The notes under the pieces are model-generated. The model was not told the DNA's origin. It searched no databases and worked only from the letters and a program-made list of their open reading frames with translations. Shown in pieces: positions 17,356-26,046 of a DNA stretch of 64,000 nt. Both the position numbers and the translations under genes were made by a program. Every line of letters starts with the position of its first letter. Position 1 is the first letter of the stretch. The DNA is from Alphaproteobacteria bacterium (GTDB taxonomy: Bacteria; Pseudomonadota; Alphaproteobacteria; Micavibrionales; Micavibrionaceae), in the NCBI GenBank assembly GCA_030750865.1, contig JASMHE010000006.1:62001-126000 (forward strand), in the 5' to 3' direction.

Positions 17356-18849
17356 TCAAACATCAAAATCGCTATTGGCTTCGTGCATATCACGCCCCTT
17401 GCGCCAAACCTGTTGTCCTGTTGTGTAATAACGCTTTAAACGGATCGGTTCTGCCGCCAATGCGCCCGCAACCGCGTCCAGACCATCATCGTGACCGCCC
17501 TTTTGCCCCGGTGACCACTCCTGCATTTCTGTCAAAAACGGCGTTGATCGCACCTGCGCATTCACATGCAAAGCCCGCGCAGCCATCACCGCATCAAAGG
17601 CTTCCATAATGCGTAAATCTTTGGCTTGGGAGCTGACTTTCTCGACCACCGCACACGGTATATTTTGCTGCGCCATTTCCCGCCGCAAAATATTTGGCAA
17701 AAAACGACCGATCCCGTTAATTTCAATACAAACTGACGGCAAATAAAACCGCTTTGCCAGCGCCGCAACAATACGGCATTGCTGTGTTGCTTCATCATCG
17801 CTGTGGCATATGTCCGCCTCTTCTGTAATGCGGATATATTCCACATGCTGCAGCCAGTAATCTCCGTCTTCATCCGTATATAAAATGGCCAGCACGCTGG
17901 CATCTCCGTCACGTTTACCAAACGCAGGGTCCCACCACGCACTTGCAGACACCAGTCTTTTGTCCTCGATATATAACGCGCGCAAGGCATCATCTTTGAT
18001 GATGGGCGCATCATAAAAACGCAGATTTTCGGCATCCAGATAACCGTCTGCAATATTGACGGGCACCAGCATCATCTGGCTGGTAAACTTATTCGGCCCG
18101 CTCGTCCGGCGCATCATTGCAATATCGTCTTCGCTGAAGCGCTCCGGCCATGCGCTGTTGCCGTGCCGGTCCAAAATCGGCAACGTAAACCGTGAAAATC
18201 CGTCTAAAAACGGCGTTTCTTCACCAATTTCATGACGCGGCACATCAGCATACAGCGTAAACCAGCTATGGGGCGTGCCGACGTAAAGCTGCGTTCCACC
18301 AGGCACAAGCACATAGGCTGTTTCCCCCAAGCGATCCCGCAAGTCCTGACGCTTTTGCGCCGTATCGCATGTTTTCGGCACCTCGACATCATCACAAATG
18401 ATGATATCCGCGCGACTGCCGGTAATATTCGACGATATGCCCTTTGCCAACATGGACGGATCGCGCAATTCTTTATCGCGCTTGATGGTAAAACGGTCGG
18501 CACCCCACTGGTCTGCGCGTTCCGGCTTTAAATGCGCCGTGAAAGGATGACGTTCGATAATCCGCTTTACATTGCGCACCATTTTGCGGGCCAGCATCGC
18601 ATCAGCCGCAAGCACCAGAATACGGCACGCAGGGCGCTGATACAGAATCCACGCCGCATATAGCCCCACAATCGTCGATTTTCCGCAGGACCGGAATGCC
18701 TGTAACAACAGCCGCGTTTCTTCTTCCGCCCGCCATGCTTCTTCCAGCCAGTCCGCAATATCGAAATGCACATCAGGCGTTTTTTGTCGCTGCATTTGAT
18801 TCCACAATGAAATAAAAAGCTTCAGATCAATTTTATCCGTCATCATCAT
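17356..18849 (-). CDS. terL: Phage terminase large subunit (TerL)
   Basis: The protein has 497 residues. The N-terminal ATPase has an FRSCGKST Walker A (residues 52-59) and an ADIIICDD Walker B (Asp153/Asp154). The C-terminal RNase-H-like nuclease has WWDPAFG, EINGIGRFLPNIL and HDDGLDAVAGAL with its conserved acidic residues. This is the DNA-packaging motor and headful or site-specific nuclease of a T7/N4-type podovirus. Its start overlaps the end of the small gene upstream (putative TerS) by 17 bp; three ATGs in a row leave the exact start open. All catalytic motifs are intact, although no portal gene is present for it to dock on. Confidence 0.92.
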   Translation of the reverse strand: MMMTDKIDLKLFISLWNQMQRQKTPDVHFDIADWLEEAWRAEEETRLLLQAFRSCGKSTIVGLYAAWILYQRPACRILVLAADAMLARKMVRNVKRIIERHPFTAHLKPERADQWGADRFTIKRDKELRDPSMLAKGISSNITGSRADIIICDDVEVPKTCDTAQKRQDLRDRLGETAYVLVPGGTQLYVGTPHSWFTLYADVPRHEIGEETPFLDGFSRFTLPILDRHGNSAWPERFSEDDIAMMRRTSGPNKFTSQMMLVPVNIADGYLDAENLRFYDAPIIKDDALRALYIEDKRLVSASAWWDPAFGKRDGDASVLAILYTDEDGDYWLQHVEYIRITEEADICHSDDEATQQCRIVAALAKRFYLPSVCIEINGIGRFLPNILRREMAQQNIPCAVVEKVSSQAKDLRIMEAFDAVMAARALHVNAQVRSTPFLTEMQEWSPGQKGGHDDGLDAVAGALAAEPIRLKRYYTTGQQVWRKGRDMHEANSDFDV

Positions 18850-19204
18850 CTACTGTATTTGCGTTACCTCGGCCTGCCTGCTGTTTAGAATATTGATCGG
18901 ATTTGCTTCGGTATGTTTTCAATTCTTGCTGCGCTTCGCGCATCATCGCGGCCAAAACCACCTGATGATTGGCATCCCCTGATTCTGCATCCGGCAGCTC
19001 AGCCCAGCGGGCCAGTTTAATTAAAAGTTCGATATGGGCGATGGCCACTTTGCATGCACTGTGATGGGCTGAAAATTCTTTGGCTTCGGCGGGTGCATCC
19101 TGCCGCGAAAAACGGTAATAGGATGTCAAGGCACGCGAAATCGCATCCGGCAGGAAATCGGAAATTTGCTGCCGCGTTTGTTGTTCGATGTGTTTCTGGG
19201 ACAT
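18833..19204 (-). CDS. Putative terminase small subunit
   Basis: The protein has 123 residues and is mainly helical. The ATG at 19204 has AAGGA 6 bp upstream; longer readings only run into the tail-spike gene. It is placed directly before and overlapping terL, where small terminases lie in T7-like genomes (gene 18 before 19). The N-terminus QQTRQQISDFLPDAISRAL could form the helical DNA-recognition part, and the last 25 residues are polar (a run of Asp at the end). No signature motif identifies the family, so the call rests on size, composition and synteny. Confidence 0.6.
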   Translation of the reverse strand: MSQKHIEQQTRQQISDFLPDAISRALTSYYRFSRQDAPAEAKEFSAHHSACKVAIAHIELLIKLARWAELPDAESGDANHQVVLAAMMREAQQELKTYRSKSDQYSKQQAGRGNANTVDDDDG

Positions 19205-19277
19205 GGATATCCTTTTCAAAATAGATGTACGCGTAAACAAGAAAGAGGGATACACGACACGTACACCCCTCTTTTTT

Positions 19278-21311
19278 TTAATATTTGGATACGATGTACC
19301 ACTGCCCGCCGTCAGAGACGACGGTGATGGCATCATATTGTGATGATAGGGTCTGGTTCGATTGATCCGGGCCGTTTCCACCTTGTTCTGTCACGGTTAC
19401 CGCATTGGCTGACACGTCGGTTTTCTTTAAGGTCACAGTCCGGCCGACGGCCTCGTCCGCATCAGCCGGCGGTAGGCGCGCCGTCATCGCCCCATTGAAA
19501 CTTGATAATATATATGTATTGACTGACATATCTATATCTATTATTCCAGTTCCATCGATATATTTTGTATTCGACTTGATACGATTGGACGACGTCACAA
19601 ACCATGCCGCCCCATTGGACAGCATCGTCGCATAATCCCCTTCGCCGCCAAGCTGAAACGGCGCACCATCAGGGCCATCTCCGCCACCCGCTTCATCAAT
19701 GGTCACAAGATGATCGGTACTGTCTTTTCGTTTGACCAACATCTCGACACCGGCAGCCGCAGAAGCCAATGGCAATTCAATGGTAATTGAACCATTTGTC
19801 GCATCCACAATATGCACAGAATGCGATAAATCCAGGCTGGTTGTTCCGGCTGTGTCGATATATTCGGTGTCATAGCGATTCAGCGTTACTTTCAAATCTG
19901 TAATGGTCGTTTTCCGGAGCGTATTTTTATCAGGTGACCCCGCATTATAGGCATCATAATTCCCGCCGGATTGATCCAGAATGGCCGCGCCATCACTCAT
20001 GGAGGTCAGGTTAAAAATCGATGTCTCAACCGACCTGCTATCCAGCAACACATTCGGCACAAGGCTGCCTGCGGGGGCTTCGGTGTACAAATTCACCAGC
20101 AATGTCTTGTCACTATTACCGCCGATCCGGAAACAACTGTCTGCGGTCGCAGCAACATTCGCTTCACAATCCATAAAGCTGTTATTCAATTTGCCATCTT
20201 CGATATAAAAACCGCTTCCGCTTGTCGAGACACCTTTCGAGAAGACACGTACAGCATAAAAACGGTTGGCATTGGGTGTGTCGCCCGCACCGCTTTTCAA
20301 CATATGGACACCATGTTGTGATGGTCCTTCAATCAACACACGTACAATATTGTTCCAATAACATGGGTAGTCGGTATCATTATATCCATCCAGTACAATA
20401 CCGCTGACAGGGGTCACAATATGCAGATCGGATAACACATTCTGTACGCAGGCCGCATCACGGCCATAAAGTTTGACCGCAACATTGCCGCCCGTAATTT
20501 TAAAGCCGGAAAGACTTGCATACCCCGCAGGGACTTCAATGACATTAAAGCCATTCGACGATGCGGCAATAACGGCACTATGTCCGCATCCATACAAGGA
20601 TTGTGATGCACCGACCGTTAACGTCGATGTCACTTTGTACGTGCCTTCGGGTAAAAAGACATGCTGGCGTGCCGTCAACGCCTGCTGTATCGCAAGTGTA
20701 TCATCGGCAATGCCATCACCAACTGCACCAAAATCCTTGACCGACACAACATCCGACATTTTATCATTTGTTGTGCGGATTATTGCGCCCGTTCCCGTGG
20801 CGGTAAAATTCGGCTGGGCCATCGTTCCTTCGGTTGTAACCGCAATCGGGTCACCATTCCCGTCAAAACCGAGCACTTTGTTCGCGCGCAGCATTTTCGG
20901 CGGCAATGCAGCCGCGGCGGCCGCTTCATCTTCGGCATATTTCAAGGCCGATATTTGATCACGGTCAACTTGCTGAATGGCTGCAACCAGAAAATCCAGT
21001 TCATTATTCAGTGCCTGTGCCGAAAAATCGCCGCCTTCCAGAAAGTCCGTCAGACGCTCCAGCTTCATACGGCGCTCAAGCAAGATGACCGTTCCATCGA
21101 CCGGCGCATTTTCAAACGTGACCGTGCCACCACTTGTGTCACCGGCTCCGCTCACGGTAAAGCCTGAAAATTGCTGCGCGCCGTCAAAATAAACACACAA
21201 ATCTTCACTGGCGAAAACCGGAAACGGATAGGGAAAAACAGACGTCGTACCATCTGCGGAATATCGCACCATCGGTACAATATCGGGCACTTTGATATGC
21301 GCACTACTCAT
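19278..21311 (-). CDS. Phage tail spike/fibre with right-handed beta-helix (pectate-lyase-like)
   Basis: The protein has 677 residues. Residues 1-150 match the virion-attachment head of T7-type fibres (RYSADGTTSVFPYPFPVFASEDL, then VILLERRMKLERLTDF) and end in an Ala-rich helical linker. DFGAVGDGIADDTLAIQQAL (about residues 194-213) is the classic start of a pectin-lyase-like beta-helix, which runs to about residue 470. The end consists of two tandem copies of an about 95-residue beta domain (484-583 and 584-677), both starting YID and ending with a G-x-x-W segment. Such proteins bind and often cleave host surface polysaccharide. The start ATG (21311) has AAGGAG upstream. Confidence 0.88.
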   Translation of the reverse strand: MSSAHIKVPDIVPMVRYSADGTTSVFPYPFPVFASEDLCVYFDGAQQFSGFTVSGAGDTSGGTVTFENAPVDGTVILLERRMKLERLTDFLEGGDFSAQALNNELDFLVAAIQQVDRDQISALKYAEDEAAAAAALPPKMLRANKVLGFDGNGDPIAVTTEGTMAQPNFTATGTGAIIRTTNDKMSDVVSVKDFGAVGDGIADDTLAIQQALTARQHVFLPEGTYKVTSTLTVGASQSLYGCGHSAVIAASSNGFNVIEVPAGYASLSGFKITGGNVAVKLYGRDAACVQNVLSDLHIVTPVSGIVLDGYNDTDYPCYWNNIVRVLIEGPSQHGVHMLKSGAGDTPNANRFYAVRVFSKGVSTSGSGFYIEDGKLNNSFMDCEANVAATADSCFRIGGNSDKTLLVNLYTEAPAGSLVPNVLLDSRSVETSIFNLTSMSDGAAILDQSGGNYDAYNAGSPDKNTLRKTTITDLKVTLNRYDTEYIDTAGTTSLDLSHSVHIVDATNGSITIELPLASAAAGVEMLVKRKDSTDHLVTIDEAGGGDGPDGAPFQLGGEGDYATMLSNGAAWFVTSSNRIKSNTKYIDGTGIIDIDMSVNTYILSSFNGAMTARLPPADADEAVGRTVTLKKTDVSANAVTVTEQGGNGPDQSNQTLSSQYDAITVVSDGGQWYIVSKY

Positions 21312-21384
21312 GGATATCTCCTTTATAATAGAATGGGTTAGATTTTTATCTTGTGATCCGAACACGGTTTTTGGTAAAATTTCC

Positions 21385-21414
21385 CATAAATAAATACAGC
21401 ATAAATAAATACAG
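21385..21414. repeat. Tandem direct repeat, 2 x 15 bp
   Basis: Two perfect copies of CATAAATAAATACAG lie head to tail just 13-42 bp before the plus-strand gene that interrupts the phage module. The position suits an AT-rich promoter or operator of that gene, but no clear -10/-35 pair could be set with confidence. Confidence 0.85.
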
Positions 21415-21426
21415 GGAGTTAAATCT

Positions 21427-21888
21427 ATGGAAGGTCGCGCCGCACAAGACGCAAACCGTGCATTCAGTCATTTCAATATAGCGCCGAACACATGCGATCC
21501 ACACACGTGCGATCCGCATATGGCCTTTATTGCCGGCATCCGCTATGCCGCGCAGGAAGATCTTCCGGAACATGATCTCGTCAAAGCACTCAACAGTGCC
21601 GTCAATGACACAATCCATGTCTTTTACCAAGACCCATACAAACGCAGCATGCTCGACCATGCCCTGAAACATGATTTCGAGATTTTGGCCCTTCAGGTCG
21701 CACAACATATCGCAGACGATCCTTACGCCCGCGCCGTCGAAAAACAAAAACTGTTATCAAGCAGCTTGCAGCACACAAAGAATGATGATGTAAAACGCAG
21801 CATTCGTGCACTTGCGGATGCCGCCACAGACTTCGCTCCGGTCTCGACGCCTCTTGCAACCACAGCACCTGCGCCGCACCATCACTAA
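21427..21888 (+). CDS. Plus-strand protein inside the phage module (moron-like), unknown function
   Basis: The protein has 153 residues, has a GGGAG ribosome binding site 8 bp upstream, and is the only gene of the module on the plus strand. It has a CDPHTCDPH tandem tetra/pentapeptide near residue 23-31 and a largely helical middle (IRYAAQEDLPEHDLVKALNSAV, DFEILALQVAQHIADDPYARAVEKQK). The tail is Pro/Ala-rich and ends in three His. No signal peptide or membrane segment is present, and I do not recognise the family. It has its own upstream repeat and a terminator 57 bp downstream, so it is probably a separate transcription unit carried as a moron. Confidence 0.6.
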   Translation: MEGRAAQDANRAFSHFNIAPNTCDPHTCDPHMAFIAGIRYAAQEDLPEHDLVKALNSAVNDTIHVFYQDPYKRSMLDHALKHDFEILALQVAQHIADDPYARAVEKQKLLSSSLQHTKNDDVKRSIRALADAATDFAPVSTPLATTAPAPHHH

Positions 21889-21944
21889 GAACCTCTGCAC
21901 GCGCGCAACCTGCGACAGAACGTTCTCCCAACACCGTACAAAAG

Positions 21945-21970
21945 AAACCCGCCATGAAAGGCGGGTTTTA
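21945..21970 (+). terminator. Intrinsic terminator, possibly bidirectional
   Basis: A perfect 9 bp stem AAACCCGCC/GGCGGGTTT with a 6-nt loop is followed by TTTT on the plus strand. It ends the plus-strand moron gene. The minus strand also has CTTTT after the stem. Confidence 0.85.
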
Positions 21971-22336
21971 AGTTACGGCCAGCAAGAAAAAGCATTTTGC
22001 ACAAGGAGCGTGCGAGGTAAGAATTTCTGGTAGGTCTGCAAAGGCAGGAGCCGTTTTATATAATCTGTCTAATCTGTCTGTTTCGCTATCATCTGTTACA
22101 AGCGATAAACTCTCTTTCAATTCTGTTTTTATTCAACTTACGCCATTGCGTTAAATGGCATGATCTTGGCAAAAGCATTGATCTTCACGAGTATTTTCCC
22201 CGGATCGATTACCTGCGGTGCGATTGATGATTTCATCGAATATGTCGCCATCACTATATTAAAGATCCAAACCGTTATTTGCCGTCTTATCATGTTTCTC
22301 CATCTAATTAACGTTTAAAGCACATCTTATATGTGC

Positions 22337-22365
22337 AAAGTACACAATAAATAAATGGGTGTCAA
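22337..22365 (-). promoter_or_regulatory. Sigma70-like promoter, minus strand
   Basis: On the minus strand a perfect -35 TTGACA (22360-22365) is separated by 17 bp from TACTTT (22337-22342). The -10 is weak, but spacing and AT-rich surroundings are good. Two TGTACTTT boxes lie over the -10 and upstream of the -35, which suggests repressor control. It would drive the tail-spike to holin part of the module. Confidence 0.45.
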
Positions 22366-22366
22366 T

Positions 22367-22393
22367 AAAAAATGTATAGAAAGTACATTTTTT
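22367..22393. repeat. Perfect inverted repeat, 10 bp arms, AT-rich
   Basis: AAAAAATGTA and TACATTTTTT are separated by 7 nt. It lies 47 bp after the coiled-coil gene stop and directly upstream of the minus-strand -35 box. It could be a weak terminator, an operator, or both. Confidence 0.8.
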
Positions 22394-22439
22394 TAATGTT
22401 TTTTACACATATTAAAAAATACCATTAAAAATCAATGCG

Positions 22440-22970
22440 TTAATAATCAGACAAAGCACGCTGCAAACGCTGCCGCTCTTTCAACTGGCTTCTTTGCAGA
22501 ACATTCAAGCTTTTTTGCGCGGAAAATTCGTGATCCAGCGCACGATTACGAATCTCGTCAAGACGGGCACGTTCCTGCCGTTCATCTTCAGATTCTTCAA
22601 ACAAGCCCAATAAAACGGCCTCGCTTGAACCGCTCCCGCCGGATGATAATCCTTGCGAGGCAAATTGCGTTTTTTGTCTGGCCATCGCACGGCGTAATGC
22701 CGAAAGCCTTTGCTCTTCGGCGGCTTGACTATCCGCTTCCAGTTTCTGCCGATCCAGTCCGATCTGCGTTTCAAGGTTACTCAGCTGCGCGGCCTGATTT
22801 TGTTGCAACTGTGCCAGTGCCAGTTTTTGCTGTGCAATTTGTTCCTCGCGGCGACGCTTTGCATCACTTTGATCAAACGCACCGACAGCACTTGCAAGCT
22901 GCGTCACAGTTCCCAGCGCCGGTGATCCGATCGACGACACAACAGGTACAATTGAAGATAACGATCCCAT
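22440..22970 (-). CDS. Phage coiled-coil protein (internal virion protein-like)
   Basis: The protein has 176 residues. A hydrophobic, Ser/Gly/Val-rich N-terminus (residues 1-35, SIVPVVSSIGSPALGTVTQLASAVGAF) is followed by about 85 residues of Gln/Ala/Leu/Arg-rich coiled coil, a Gly/Ser linker (GLSSGGSGSSE) and another charged helix. The ATG at 22970 has AAGGA 9 bp upstream. It lies right after tail tube B, where T7 places its internal core/ejection proteins (genes 13-16), and has the helical, membrane-prone look of a small ejection protein. It is far shorter than the T7 set, so the role is inferred from position. Confidence 0.65.
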   Translation of the reverse strand: MGSLSSIVPVVSSIGSPALGTVTQLASAVGAFDQSDAKRRREEQIAQQKLALAQLQQNQAAQLSNLETQIGLDRQKLEADSQAAEEQRLSALRRAMARQKTQFASQGLSSGGSGSSEAVLLGLFEESEDERQERARLDEIRNRALDHEFSAQKSLNVLQRSQLKERQRLQRALSDY

Positions 22971-22995
22971 AAATTTTATCCTTTCCTTCTTATTA

Positions 22996-24891
22996 CTAGT
23001 CATTCACCTTAAGTTCTGTCGTCACAGACAGCAGTGTAAAAGGCAGCGGTACATTTTGTTCAATCCGCCAAAGCGGTTCTGTCCCGTCCGCCTGCCACCC
23101 AAGCGCCCGCACACGTACATCCTTACTAATCAAAGCCGGCGGTGCATCCAGCGCCAGTTCACCATCAAATGCCCGCAGTGAAATATCTTTCAGGCCACGC
23201 CCGACATCAAGACGCAGGGCGGCTGTATCTTCGATGCGAAATATTCCTTCGACAAGACGTACCGCCCGTCCGGCGCCACCGCCTTCAATCACACTCGGCG
23301 GTAATGGCTCGATAATATGCGTAAACGGTAACCCGACCTGAACCGCGTTTGCGGCTTCACTCAGGGTCACTGAACCGCTCTGCACCTGTTGGTCATCTAG
23401 CACAATGCCATCTGCGATGATGGATACCGTCTTTCCATCCAGATGCTCCAGCCCAGACCAAACGGTTGTGGCCGTTTCGGCTTCGCCATGTAATGCGGCA
23501 TCAAGCTGGAATGTTTTATCAAATTGCTCGATTGAATATGCCGATCCGCGCTTAACCAACAAATACACATCATCACCGACAACTGTGACAGATTCGAACA
23601 CGCCGTCGGTTTCCTGTAACGTCCACGCCGTCACCTGTTCGGCACGGTAACTTGTCAGCGTGGCCAGTTTTCCGTCATGACGCACCACAAACAGTAACCG
23701 TTCTTTTTGATCGTAATCCTGATCGACGGGTTCACTGACGATATGCCGCGACAATACAGACAATTCGCTTGCGCTATAAGCTTGCTCGAGATCGGTAAAG
23801 ATGAACTCCCGCAATTCACGCTTGTTGCGTGCCACAAATATTGTTGCACCATCAACATTCACGGGCGGGATATAGCGATCCACCACAGACCCGACACGTG
23901 TTTGGCGTTTAATCTGTACACTGGTCGGCGTCAACGGATCCCCCGTCAAAATCCATTCCGCACCTGATGTAAAAACCTGTAAATCCCGGCCAGAGAAAAT
24001 GCCGCGAATAGCATTCACCTGATCGGACAAAATTGCAAATTCAATGGCTTCGTCATCAAGCCCTTCGCCCAAATCAAAATTGAACAGATCACCCGATTTG
24101 GAAAACCACAGCCTGTTCGGCAAATCGCGACTGCCGCCAATCACCAACCTGTCCTGATGGAATGCCACAGAAACCGGATATCCACGCACCGCGCTAAAGG
24201 CCTGTTCCTGCCAATCAATGGTCGGGTCCGTGTCCGGCAAGTCATCAATAACATTCACCGTCACAACTGTGGCCGAATTAAAGTCGGTAATCTCGACTTC
24301 CTTGCCATTAATCCGCAAGCGTGTGCCTTCATGCTCTTCGGTAAAGACAGCTTCCGAACTGGTCAACGTCACCGTTCCCGTTGTGCCGTCCGGCGTAATC
24401 GTGGCTTCACTCGATGAAAATTTGTAATAAGGCTGATGCACAACATCTGCATCGGTAAAAAACGACCATTCCTGCAACGCCCAGACACCACCGGCCGACC
24501 GTGTCAATTTTTGCGGCGGATGATCGGGGTGCACCATCAATAATGTGTCTGCACTCTGCGTGGATGCGACATGCGGAATATCAGTTTCCATCCACGGCGA
24601 CGATAATGTTTCCACCTTGATACCATCGGCAAAAACATCAATCTGTTCGTCTGTTAAGGCCAGCAAAAATGTCTGTTCGGTATTAAACTCGAACGATAAT
24701 AAACGTCCCGTACTCGGCAAACTGTCAACATAGCGCAATCCCGCGCGGCGCGTTACACCGCCCGTAGGCTGTATAAATACATTACGCAAAGCAAGCGCGC
24801 CATTTTCATAGGCACGCAAATCACCGCGCCCCAATAAACGGCGCGATACCTCGCCTGAGGTAAATGTCGATTTAACCTGTCTTACTCTCAT
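22996..24891 (-). CDS. Podoviral tail nozzle / tail tubular protein B-like
   Basis: The protein has 631 residues. The start VRQVKSTFTSGEVSRRLLGRGDLRAYENGALALRNVF followed by PTGGVTRRAG is the well-conserved N-terminus of phage tail tube B/nozzle proteins (stabilisation proteins), and HQDRLVIGGSRDLPNRLWFSKSGDLFNF is their central motif. The rest is beta-rich, as expected of a propeller-like nozzle. It caps the tail channel below tube A and holds the spikes. It follows tail tube A by 39 bp and is of normal length. Confidence 0.88.
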   Translation of the reverse strand: MRVRQVKSTFTSGEVSRRLLGRGDLRAYENGALALRNVFIQPTGGVTRRAGLRYVDSLPSTGRLLSFEFNTEQTFLLALTDEQIDVFADGIKVETLSSPWMETDIPHVASTQSADTLLMVHPDHPPQKLTRSAGGVWALQEWSFFTDADVVHQPYYKFSSSEATITPDGTTGTVTLTSSEAVFTEEHEGTRLRINGKEVEITDFNSATVVTVNVIDDLPDTDPTIDWQEQAFSAVRGYPVSVAFHQDRLVIGGSRDLPNRLWFSKSGDLFNFDLGEGLDDEAIEFAILSDQVNAIRGIFSGRDLQVFTSGAEWILTGDPLTPTSVQIKRQTRVGSVVDRYIPPVNVDGATIFVARNKRELREFIFTDLEQAYSASELSVLSRHIVSEPVDQDYDQKERLLFVVRHDGKLATLTSYRAEQVTAWTLQETDGVFESVTVVGDDVYLLVKRGSAYSIEQFDKTFQLDAALHGEAETATTVWSGLEHLDGKTVSIIADGIVLDDQQVQSGSVTLSEAANAVQVGLPFTHIIEPLPPSVIEGGGAGRAVRLVEGIFRIEDTAALRLDVGRGLKDISLRAFDGELALDAPPALISKDVRVRALGWQADGTEPLWRIEQNVPLPFTLLSVTTELKVND

Positions 24892-24930
24892 ATTATCAGC
24901 TCCATATCCGCATCATTGCTGTGTTATTTT

Positions 24931-25503
24931 TTATTCTGTCCGCGCCTGTATTAATGAAAAATCATCAATGCGGTTCGGTGTATCTTGCTGCGCATCAATC
25001 TGCCGCGCCTGCTGGAATTCACGCTCTGCCATCTGGAACATCGCTTCAGCGCGTGATGTGTTTTCCGTGATCGGAATTGTAAATTCGGCCGCAAGGCGTG
25101 TGATCAGCGCCTGATCGAAATAAGGCGGGAACGTTTCTTCATCGGGACGATAGATATAAGTCAGCAGTACCGCTTGCGCATCTGTGTGTAAACAGTTCCC
25201 GGCAATGCGGAACCGTAACCCCCGTCCCTTGCCGGATGTACCGGCCGAGATGGCGCGAAGAAAATCAACCGGCAACTGAAATGCTTTACTAAAATCGGCA
25301 ACAGGCGTTGTTTCGAGCGCTGACAGCGCGACCTGCCCCGTTGCAAAACTCCAGCTATAGGAAGACAGCAACGCATCACGAATAGGCCCAAAAAGCGCCC
25401 CTGCAATTTCGGATTCGGCCGTACCGTCGCTAAAAGATGATATCGGCGCAGCGCCAATACGAATAAGCGCCCTGCTGGCCAGCGCAATATCTGATAAAGC
25501 CAT
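24931..25503 (-). CDS. Podoviral tail tubular protein A (adaptor)-like
   Basis: The protein has 190 residues. It is helix-rich with an ALASRALIRIGAAPISSFSD start, a YSWSFATGQ motif (about residues 49-57), and a conserved RLAAEFTIPITENTSRAEAMFQMAEREFQQAR C-terminal helix, all typical of T7 gp11-type tail tube A/adaptor proteins. These form the ring between portal and nozzle. It lies between the capsid-side terminator and the nozzle gene, the same order as T7 genes 10-11-12. A portal to bind to is not found nearby. Confidence 0.82.
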   Translation of the reverse strand: MALSDIALASRALIRIGAAPISSFSDGTAESEIAGALFGPIRDALLSSYSWSFATGQVALSALETTPVADFSKAFQLPVDFLRAISAGTSGKGRGLRFRIAGNCLHTDAQAVLLTYIYRPDEETFPPYFDQALITRLAAEFTIPITENTSRAEAMFQMAEREFQQARQIDAQQDTPNRIDDFSLIQARTE

Positions 25504-25561
25504 TTTTGTTACCTCTCACTCTCTCTGATGTCTTTGAAATGTGTCTTTGAAATGTGTTTTG

Positions 25562-25609
25562 AAAAAAGTAACGGCTTGCCGGGAACAAAGCTCTGTAACC
25601 GGCAAGCCG
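25562..25609 (-). terminator. Intrinsic terminator after the capsid genes
   Basis: Perfect 11 bp arms CGGCTTGCCGG/CCGGCAAGCCG with a 16-nt loop are followed on the minus strand by TTACTTTTTT. It lies between the capsid pair and tail tube A, the position of T7 terminator T-phi, and probably keeps capsid mRNA more abundant than tail mRNA. Confidence 0.85.
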
Positions 25610-25689
25610 CCTTTGATAGGACTTCCGCCACATGACAGCACCCTTAGGAAAGGTGATTTTGCGTCAACGTTGGGGAAGGAATGAAAACA

Positions 25690-25941
25690 TTACGCAGTTG
25701 TAAATGCGGTAATGCCGACGCTGCTGCCGTCATTCGAGGTCACAATATAAAAATTTGTGCCCGGCGTGCCGTCCGTATCAAAATTGGTAATAATCAGGTC
25801 ATTCACCCGCAGCATATCAACGGCATTGTTGAAATATCCCGCGCCTTCAATAACCGTATCCGTGTCGACAGATGTGTAATGCCACAATGTGAAGTTATTG
25901 GCATAGGCCAGTACACTGAGGTCCGATGATTTAAAAGTCAT
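25690..25941 (-). CDS. Small phage structural protein after capsid, unknown
   Basis: The protein has 83 residues. The start ATG (25941) has AAGGAG 7 bp upstream. It is beta-rich, with FTLWHYTSVDT, GAGYFNNAVDMLRVNDLIITN and an end NFYIVTSNDGSSVGITAFTTA. Proteins of this size with this look follow the major capsid gene in many podovirus-like prophages and may be head decoration or stabilising proteins, but no specific family is certain. It is cotranscribed with the capsid gene upstream of the terminator. Confidence 0.65.
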   Translation of the reverse strand: MTFKSSDLSVLAYANNFTLWHYTSVDTDTVIEGAGYFNNAVDMLRVNDLIITNFDTDGTPGTNFYIVTSNDGSSVGITAFTTA

Positions 25942-26046
25942 AATGGTCTCCTTAGAAAATAATAAAATCAAAAAGCATGCTTTGCTGCACCAGACAGCAA
26001 TGTCCGGTGCAACAAAAGCACAAAGTTAAAAGCATGAAACCGTGGA

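Larger units (their letters stand above)
21889..22439. other. Intergenic region between plus-strand moron and coiled-coil gene
   Basis: No gene of convincing size lies here. It contains the terminator at 21945-21970, a weak 37-codon minus-strand frame (22138-22251) without a ribosome binding site, and near its right end an AT-rich segment with a minus-strand promoter-like pair and inverted repeats (22330-22393). The base composition is much richer in A/T than the neighbouring genes. Confidence 0.7.

Noticed and set aside
22138-22251. 37-codon minus-strand frame downstream of the phage promoter-like site
   Set aside because: No ribosome binding site, short, not recognised; listed only in the intergenic note.
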